NCBI RefSeq assembly: GCF_008271365.1
Contig: NZ_CP043430.1
Location: forward strand, 2,046,001 to 2,110,000
Length of the DNA: 64,000 nucleotides
Direction of reading: 5' to 3'
DNA from: Microbacterium sp. 1S1
GTDB lineage: Bacteria; Actinomycetota; Actinomycetes; Actinomycetales; Microbacteriaceae
In this document: in pieces, positions 59,847 through 64,000 of the stretch
Numbering within the stretch: the stretch's first letter is position 1
Layout of the letters: each line of letters opens with the position of its first letter
Made by a program: the position numbers and the translations under genes
The notes under the pieces: generated by a model
Told to the model about the DNA's origin: nothing
What the model saw: only the letters and a program-made list of their open reading frames with translations
The model's database searches: none

Positions 59847-61025
59847 ATGTCGAGGAGACGACGCGCCGTCATCGCGACACGGCTGTACACGCCGGAAGTG
59901 ACCGCGGCGAGTTTCCGGATGGAGGCGCTCGCCCAGGCACTGGCGGACGACTCCGATGTCACCGTCCTGAGCACGAAGCCCCCGCGCGACACCGTGATCG
60001 CCGACGCCCCGGGGGTGGTCGTGCGGCGCGCGCCGGTGCTGAGAGATCGCAGCGGCGCCATCCGCGGGTATGTCCCGTACCTGTCGTTCGACGTCCCCCT
60101 CTTCTTCCGGCTGCTGGTCCGGCGGAGCGACGTGATCGTCGCCGAGGCGCCGCCGACGACCGGGTTCGCGGCCGCGATCGCCGCGCTCCTCACCCGACGC
60201 CCGCTGGTGTACTACCCGGGCGACGTGTGGACCGATGCGGTCGCGTCTATGGACGCCCCCGGTCCCGTGGTCGCCGTGATGCGGTTCGTCGAGCGCTTCG
60301 TCCTGCGCCGCGCGGCACGGTCGCTGGCCGTCTCGAACGAGGTCGCCGACCGGCTCGCCGCGATCGGCGGGCGACCCGAGCGTGTCGTGACGGTCGGCAA
60401 CGGGATCGACACCGCGGTCTTCCGCCCTGACGTCGTGCCGCACGAGGCGGAGCGGCCCTACTTCGTCTACACCGGCACGATGTCGGAGTGGCAGCAGCCG
60501 GACGTGTTCATCCGCGCGCTCGCTCTGCTCCCGGATCAGGAGGTCGAGCTCCGCTTCTTCGGACAGGGAGCGGTGGAGGCAGAGCTGAAGGACCTCGCCG
60601 CTCAGCTCGCTCCGGGGCGCGTGCACTTCGGAGGGCTCGTCGGGCCCGCGACCTCGGCGTCCTGGATCCGCGGGGCGGTCGGCGCGCTGGTGAGTATCGT
60701 CCCCGGCATCGGCTACGACTTCGCGCGGCCGACCAAGACGTATGCCGCCGCAGCGGTGGGGACCCCGGTGCTCTTCACCGGCGCGGAGACGGGCGGAGAC
60801 GTCGTGCGTGCGGGTGGACTCGGCGAAGCCGTCGGATTCGACCCGGAGGAAGTGGCCGCGGCCATGCGGCGGCTGCTCGACGCGCGGGCGACAGGGGAGA
60901 CCGAACACGCCAGGGCGGGCCGCGCCGCGTGGGCGGTCGACAACGCCTCGCTCACCACCGTCGGTGCCCGTGCCGCTGACGTCGTTCGCGGCGCGTGTCG
61001 AGGTACGCGGAGCAACGCCAAGTAG
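59847..61025 (+). CDS. Family 4 glycosyltransferase (WcaI/WbuB-like)
   Basis: 392 residues from ATG 59847 (GTG 59799 in frame is an alternative but overlaps the -10). A GT-B fold: ATRLYTPEVTAASFRMEALAQAL at the N-terminus, VYYPGDVWTDAV, TVGNGIDTAVF near 190, YTGTMSEWQQPDVFIRALAL near 212 and TKTYAAAAVGTPVLFTG near 300. Similar to WbuB-type aminosugar transferases of O-antigen loci. Followed directly by the nucleotide-sugar genes. Confidence 0.87.
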   Translation: MSRRRRAVIATRLYTPEVTAASFRMEALAQALADDSDVTVLSTKPPRDTVIADAPGVVVRRAPVLRDRSGAIRGYVPYLSFDVPLFFRLLVRRSDVIVAEAPPTTGFAAAIAALLTRRPLVYYPGDVWTDAVASMDAPGPVVAVMRFVERFVLRRAARSLAVSNEVADRLAAIGGRPERVVTVGNGIDTAVFRPDVVPHEAERPYFVYTGTMSEWQQPDVFIRALALLPDQEVELRFFGQGAVEAELKDLAAQLAPGRVHFGGLVGPATSASWIRGAVGALVSIVPGIGYDFARPTKTYAAAAVGTPVLFTGAETGGDVVRAGGLGEAVGFDPEEVAAAMRRLLDARATGETEHARAGRAAWAVDNASLTTVGARAADVVRGACRGTRSNAK

Positions 61026-61028
61026 AAT
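61023..61028 (+). promoter_or_regulatory. -10 element TAGAAT upstream of the acetyltransferase gene
   Basis: A near-consensus hexamer over the stop of the GT4 gene (61023-61025 is TAG). It is 7 nt from GTG 61036, the first codon of a mini-ORF, and 41 nt from the acetyltransferase GTG 61070. Confidence 0.6.
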
Positions 61029-61035
61029 CTCGTCA

Positions 61036-61077
61036 GTGCTGCCTCATCGCGCAGCGTGCAAGGAGCCCCGTGACTGA
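61036..61077 (+). CDS. Leaderless 13-codon mini-ORF overlapping the acetyltransferase start
   Basis: GTG 61036 reads MLPHRAACKEPRD and stops at TGA 61075-61077, 8 nt into the acetyltransferase gene. AGGAG for the main gene lies inside it. The layout is the same as at 11228-11260: near-consensus -10, 7-nt gap, short leaderless frame, 8-nt overlap. Possible translational-coupling leader. Confidence 0.3.
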   Translation: MLPHRAACKEPRD

Positions 61078-61681
61078 AACCTCCCGCGTGCGGATCGTCG
61101 ATTCCGCCGATGTGTCCGCCGACGCCGTCATCGGCGACGGATCCTCCATCTGGCACCTCGCCCAGGTCCGCGAGCAGGCCCGCCTCGGCGAGAACTGCAT
61201 CGTCGGCCGCGGCGCGTACATCGGTACCGGCGTGGAGATGGGCGACAACTGCAAGGTGCAGAACTACGCCCTCGTCTACGAGCCCGCCAAGCTCGGCGAC
61301 GGCGTCTTCATCGGTCCCGCCGTCGTGCTCACCAACGACACCTACCCGCGCGCCATCAATGCGGACGGCAGCCTGAAGAGCGCGCACGACTGGGAGCCGG
61401 TCGGGGTCACCATCGAGCGCGGCGCGTCGATCGGTGCCCGCGCGACCTGCGTTGCGCCGGTGACGATCGGCGCCTGGGCGACGGTCGCTGCCGGAGCCGT
61501 GGTCGTCAAGGACGTCCCGGCGCACGCCCTCGTCGCCGGCGTCCCCGCGCGACGCATCGGCTGGGTCGGTGAGGCGGGTGTTCCGCTCACCCGCGCCGAC
61601 GACGATCACACCTGGGTGTGCCCCGCCACCGGGACACGCTTCATCGAGACCGACGGAACACTGACCAAGGAGACCGTGTGA
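61070..61681 (+). CDS. Left-handed beta-helix acetyltransferase, WbpD/WlbB-like
   Basis: 203 residues from GTG 61070 with AGGAG upstream. Hexapeptide repeats (IGDGSSIW, LGENCIVGRGAYIG, MGDNCKVQN and so on) build the beta-helix; NDTYPRAINADG and IERGASIGARATCVAPVTIG are typical of the WbpD/WlbB N-acetyltransferases that acetylate the 3-amino group of UDP-GlcNAc(3N)A. The aminotransferase and dehydrogenase of the same route follow directly. GTGA overlap with the next gene. Confidence 0.9.
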   Translation: MTETSRVRIVDSADVSADAVIGDGSSIWHLAQVREQARLGENCIVGRGAYIGTGVEMGDNCKVQNYALVYEPAKLGDGVFIGPAVVLTNDTYPRAINADGSLKSAHDWEPVGVTIERGASIGARATCVAPVTIGAWATVAAGAVVVKDVPAHALVAGVPARRIGWVGEAGVPLTRADDDHTWVCPATGTRFIETDGTLTKETV

Positions 61682-62775
61682 GCGAGTTCATTCCCCCCGC
61701 CAAGCCCCTCATCGGCGACGAAGAGCGGGAGGCCGTCGACCGCGTCCTCCGCAGCGGCATGGTGGCACAGGGCCCCGAGGTCGCCGCCTTCGAGCAGGAG
61801 TTCTCGGCGCACTTCGTGCCCGGTCGGCCCTCCGTGGCAGTCAACTCGGGCACCGCCGGCCTGCACCTCGGACTGCTCGCCGCCGGCGTCGGCCCCGGGG
61901 ACGAGGTCATCGTGCCGTCCTTCACCTTCGCCGCGACCGGCAACTCCGTCGCGCTCACCGGCGGCACCCCGGTCTTCGTCGACATCGAACCGGACACCTT
62001 CTCCCTGGACCCGGAGGCGGTCGCCGCGGCGATCACTCCGAAGACCAAGGGCATCCTCCCCGTGCACCTCTACGGCCACCCCGCTCGGATGCGGGAGCTC
62101 GAGACGCTCGCGGCAGAGCGCGGTGTCGCCCTGTACGAGGACGCTGCACAGGCGCACGGCGCGTCGCTCGACGGCCGCCCCGTCGGCTCCTTCGGCGAGT
62201 TCGCGATGTTCAGCCTCTATCCGACGAAGAACATGACCAGTGGTGAGGGCGGCATGGTGACGACGGCGACCGAGGAGATCGCCCGTCAGGTCAAGCTGCT
62301 GCGCAACCAGGGCATGGAGCGGCAGTACGAGAACGAGATTGTGGGCTTCAACGCCCGCATGACCGACATCCATGCCGCGATCGGACGAGTGCAGCTGACC
62401 AAGGTCGACGCCTGGACGAAGACCCGCCAGGAGAACGCCGCCTTCCTCGACGCGAACCTGCAGGGCGTCGTCGTCCCGCCGGTCGCCGACGGCGCCGTGC
62501 ACGTGTACCACCAGTACACGATCCGCGTCCCCGAGGACCGGGACGGCTTCGTCGCCGCGCTGAAGAACGAGTACAACGTCGGCGCCGGCGTGTACTACCC
62601 GATCCCGAACCACCGCCTCCCGTCGCTGACGCACTTCGCTCCGGGCCTCGACCTGCCGGAGACCGAGCGTGCGGCGCGCGAGGTCGCTTCGCTGCCGGTG
62701 CATCCATCACTCAGTCAGGACGACCTCGAGCGCATCGTCGCCGCGGTGAACGCCGTCGCGAAGGCGGGTGCCTGA
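61678..62775 (+). CDS. DegT/DnrJ/EryC1 sugar aminotransferase, WbpE-like
   Basis: 365 residues, PLP-dependent. NSGTAGLHLGL (about 56-66), SFTFAATGN, YEDAAQAHGA (about 153-162, PLP-ring Asp) and the PLP Lys184 in SLYPTKNMTSGEGG. WbpE-type enzymes place an amino group at C3 of UDP-3-keto-GlcNAcA with glutamate as donor. Neighbours on both sides supply the keto sugar and the acetylation. Start GTG 61678 overlaps the acetyltransferase stop. Confidence 0.92.
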   Translation: MSEFIPPAKPLIGDEEREAVDRVLRSGMVAQGPEVAAFEQEFSAHFVPGRPSVAVNSGTAGLHLGLLAAGVGPGDEVIVPSFTFAATGNSVALTGGTPVFVDIEPDTFSLDPEAVAAAITPKTKGILPVHLYGHPARMRELETLAAERGVALYEDAAQAHGASLDGRPVGSFGEFAMFSLYPTKNMTSGEGGMVTTATEEIARQVKLLRNQGMERQYENEIVGFNARMTDIHAAIGRVQLTKVDAWTKTRQENAAFLDANLQGVVVPPVADGAVHVYHQYTIRVPEDRDGFVAALKNEYNVGAGVYYPIPNHRLPSLTHFAPGLDLPETERAAREVASLPVHPSLSQDDLERIVAAVNAVAKAGA

Positions 62776-63770
62776 TGGCAGACCTGCGCGCCGGCCTCCT
62801 CGGCGTCGGGATGATGGGCCGCCACCACGCCCGCGTACTGCGCGAACTGGACGGTGTGGAGCTCGTCGCGATCGCCGACCCCGGTGGCGACCCGCACGGC
62901 GTCGCCGGCGACCTGGAGATCCTTCCCGACATCGATGCGCTCATCGGCGTCGGCATCGATGTCGCCGTCGTGGCCGTTCCGACGCAGTTCCACGAGGATG
63001 CGGCGCTCAAGCTCGCCGCCGCCGGCGTGCACACGCTGGTCGAGAAGCCGATCGCCCACAGCGTCGAGGCCGGCCAGCGCATGGTCGACGCCTTCGCTGC
63101 GGCCGGACTCGTCGGGGCGGTCGGGCATATCGAGCGCTTCAACCCCGCCGTGCAGGAGCTGCGTCGCCGGATCGAAGCCGGCGAACTCGGCGCCGTGTAC
63201 CAGGTGGTCACCCGCCGCCAGGGTCCGTTCCCGTCGCGGATCGCCGATGTCGGCGTGGCGAAGGACCTCGCCTCGCACGACGTCGACCTCACGGCCTGGG
63301 TCGTGCAGAGCGATTACGAGCGCGTGTTCGCCCAGACCGCGTTCAAGAGCGGTCGCGAGCACGAGGACATGATCACGATCACCGGCCGGACGGCCAACGG
63401 CGTGATCGTGAATAACATCGTCAACTGGCTGAGCCCGATGAAGGAGCGCGTCACGGTCGTCACGGGGGAGAAGGGCGCCTTCGTCGCCGACACCTCGACC
63501 GGTGACCTCACTTTCTACGCCAACGGCACGATTCCCCTCGAATGGGAGTCCGTGTCCTCCTTCCGCGGGGTCTCCGAAGGAGACGTCACGCGCTACGCGT
63601 TCGCCAAGCGCGAGCCGCTGCGCGTCGAGCATGAGGCCTTCCGCGATGCCGTGCTCGGGCAGCAGACCGACGTCGTCACGATGGAGCAGGGATTGCGGAC
63701 CCTCGCCGTGGTCGAGGCGGCCTTGGAGTCGTCGCGGACCGGTCACGCGCTTCCCCTCCTGGACGCCTGA
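62775..63770 (+). CDS. Gfo/Idh/MocA oxidoreductase, WbpB-like UDP-GlcNAcA 3-dehydrogenase
   Basis: 331 residues. N-terminal Rossmann domain (GLLGVGMMGRHHARVL), VEKPIAH near 92 (Gfo/Idh EKP motif), VGHIERFNPA near 116, and DVGVAKDLASHDVDL near 157 with the catalytic His. It would oxidise C3 of UDP-GlcNAcA using NAD. It shares one base with the aminotransferase stop (TGATG). A UDP-GlcNAc 6-dehydrogenase (WbpA) and a C2-epimerase (WbpI) would be expected beyond the right edge or elsewhere. Confidence 0.9.
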   Translation: MADLRAGLLGVGMMGRHHARVLRELDGVELVAIADPGGDPHGVAGDLEILPDIDALIGVGIDVAVVAVPTQFHEDAALKLAAAGVHTLVEKPIAHSVEAGQRMVDAFAAAGLVGAVGHIERFNPAVQELRRRIEAGELGAVYQVVTRRQGPFPSRIADVGVAKDLASHDVDLTAWVVQSDYERVFAQTAFKSGREHEDMITITGRTANGVIVNNIVNWLSPMKERVTVVTGEKGAFVADTSTGDLTFYANGTIPLEWESVSSFRGVSEGDVTRYAFAKREPLRVEHEAFRDAVLGQQTDVVTMEQGLRTLAVVEAALESSRTGHALPLLDA

Positions 63771-63782
63771 CGCGAGGAGGGG

Positions 63783-64000
63783 ATGAGCGCGCTGGCGGGG
63801 CTCAAGAGAGCCGTGACGGGAGCGATCCCCGATCCTGTCGCCGAACGCGTTCTGCCCTGGAGACGCGCCGCGTTCCGATCCGCGGGTGTGACCACCGTCG
63901 CGCCGGCGGAGAGGCGGCTGTTCATCGCGCCGGTGAACTCCGCGGGGCAGGGCTACGCCTGGGCACGTGCGGCTGAGCGGCTGCCCGGCGTGAGCGCGGC
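63783..64000 (+). CDS. Start of a further gene, possibly a glycosyltransferase, cut by the window edge
   Basis: ATG 63783 follows the dehydrogenase stop by 12 nt, with GAGGAGGGG directly before it, and stays open to the edge (72 codons). After about 45 residues a first beta strand and glycine-rich turn appears (RLFIAPVNSAGQGYAWARAAE), which looks like the first Rossmann motif of a GT-B type glycosyltransferase. Too little is visible for assignment; it is most likely part of the same operon. Confidence 0.6.
   Translation, partial: MSALAGLKRAVTGAIPDPVAERVLPWRRAAFRSAGVTTVAPAERRLFIAPVNSAGQGYAWARAAERLPGVSA

Noticed and set aside
59806..59901. Leaderless mini-ORF before the GT4 gene at 59847
   Set aside because: The gap from TATTGT is 5 nt, not 6-7, and the overlap with the main gene is 55 nt, so it does not match the two mini-ORF cases reported.
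1..64000. CRISPR arrays, insertion sequences, prophage, integrase or att sites
   Set aside because: No spaced direct repeats, transposase, integrase or phage structural genes; the single tRNA has no adjacent duplicated 3' end or integrase.

Overview
The window is a high-GC, gene-dense chromosomal segment of an actinobacterium. Gene content and order point to the family Microbacteriaceae, most likely Microbacterium or a close relative; this is inferred, because no rRNA is present. Signs are the actinobacterial block adnA-adnB / kinase-like / nudC-uvrD2 / ThiF-like / DUF2342 zincin / PDZ-Lon-like / UPF0182 (12.6-29.7 kb), purK-purE beside an LCP protein, frequent GTG starts, ATGA/GTGA gene overlaps, and many genes that seem to be transcribed as leaderless mRNAs. 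There is no sign of a phage, an insertion sequence, a CRISPR array or an rRNA operon. I count about 55 protein genes, two of them broken by frameshifts, and one initiator tRNA gene.

Layout. (1) 0-12.5 kb holds housekeeping and membrane genes: an mgtE-like / DUF1003 / mrp / YcxB-like set on the minus strand, a stress-protein-like membrane protein and a hydrolase, Xaa-Pro aminopeptidase, an EEP-family membrane protein, a PHP phosphoesterase, a DUF817 gene split by an extra G, a DEAD-box RNA helicase, a ferritin-like protein and DUF3107. (2) 12.6-29.7 kb is the DNA repair block. AdnA and AdnB form a double-strand-break resection motor-nuclease, followed by an apparent pseudokinase, NudC, a UvrD-like helicase, a cyclodehydratase/ThiF-like protein, a zincin-like protein lacking HExxH, a PDZ plus Lon-like protease, and a UPF0182 membrane protein closed by a strong terminator. 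(3) 29.9-38.9 kb is mixed: a decayed GNAT gene, a universal stress protein, an intact phosphotransferase, a TMEM175-type channel, a formaldehyde dehydrogenase-like enzyme, tRNA-fMet, a nitrilase-family amidase, an aminotransferase and an HtrA-type membrane protease. (4) 38.9-52.6 kb is mostly cell envelope: three CDP-glycerol phosphotransferase-like proteins, two glycosyltransferases, BirA, a PH-domain protein, PurK, PurE, an LCP ligase, a sortase-substrate-like protein and a DUF4012 protein. (5) 52.7-64 kb is a secreted FG-GAP protein and then a surface-polysaccharide locus: Wzm/Wzt-like ABC exporter, DUF6541, DUF2304 plus GT2, GT4, an acetyltransferase / aminotransferase / dehydrogenase trio resembling the WbpD/WbpE/WbpB route to diacetamido uronic acid sugars, and the start of a further gene that runs off the window.

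How the parts fit. Regions 4 and 5 together look like an envelope glycopolymer factory: poly(glycerol-phosphate)-type transferases, nucleotide-sugar synthesis, glycosyltransferases, ABC export, and LCP attachment to peptidoglycan. The most general regulatory signal is a -10 hexamer (A at position 2, T at position 6) ending exactly 6 nt before an ATG or GTG. I found it at 19 genes, plus 3 more with a 7-nt gap, which implies widespread leaderless transcription. Two -10 elements sit on symmetric sequence between divergent genes and probably fire in both directions. At two other genes a leaderless mini-ORF ends inside the start of the main gene with the same 8-nt overlap.
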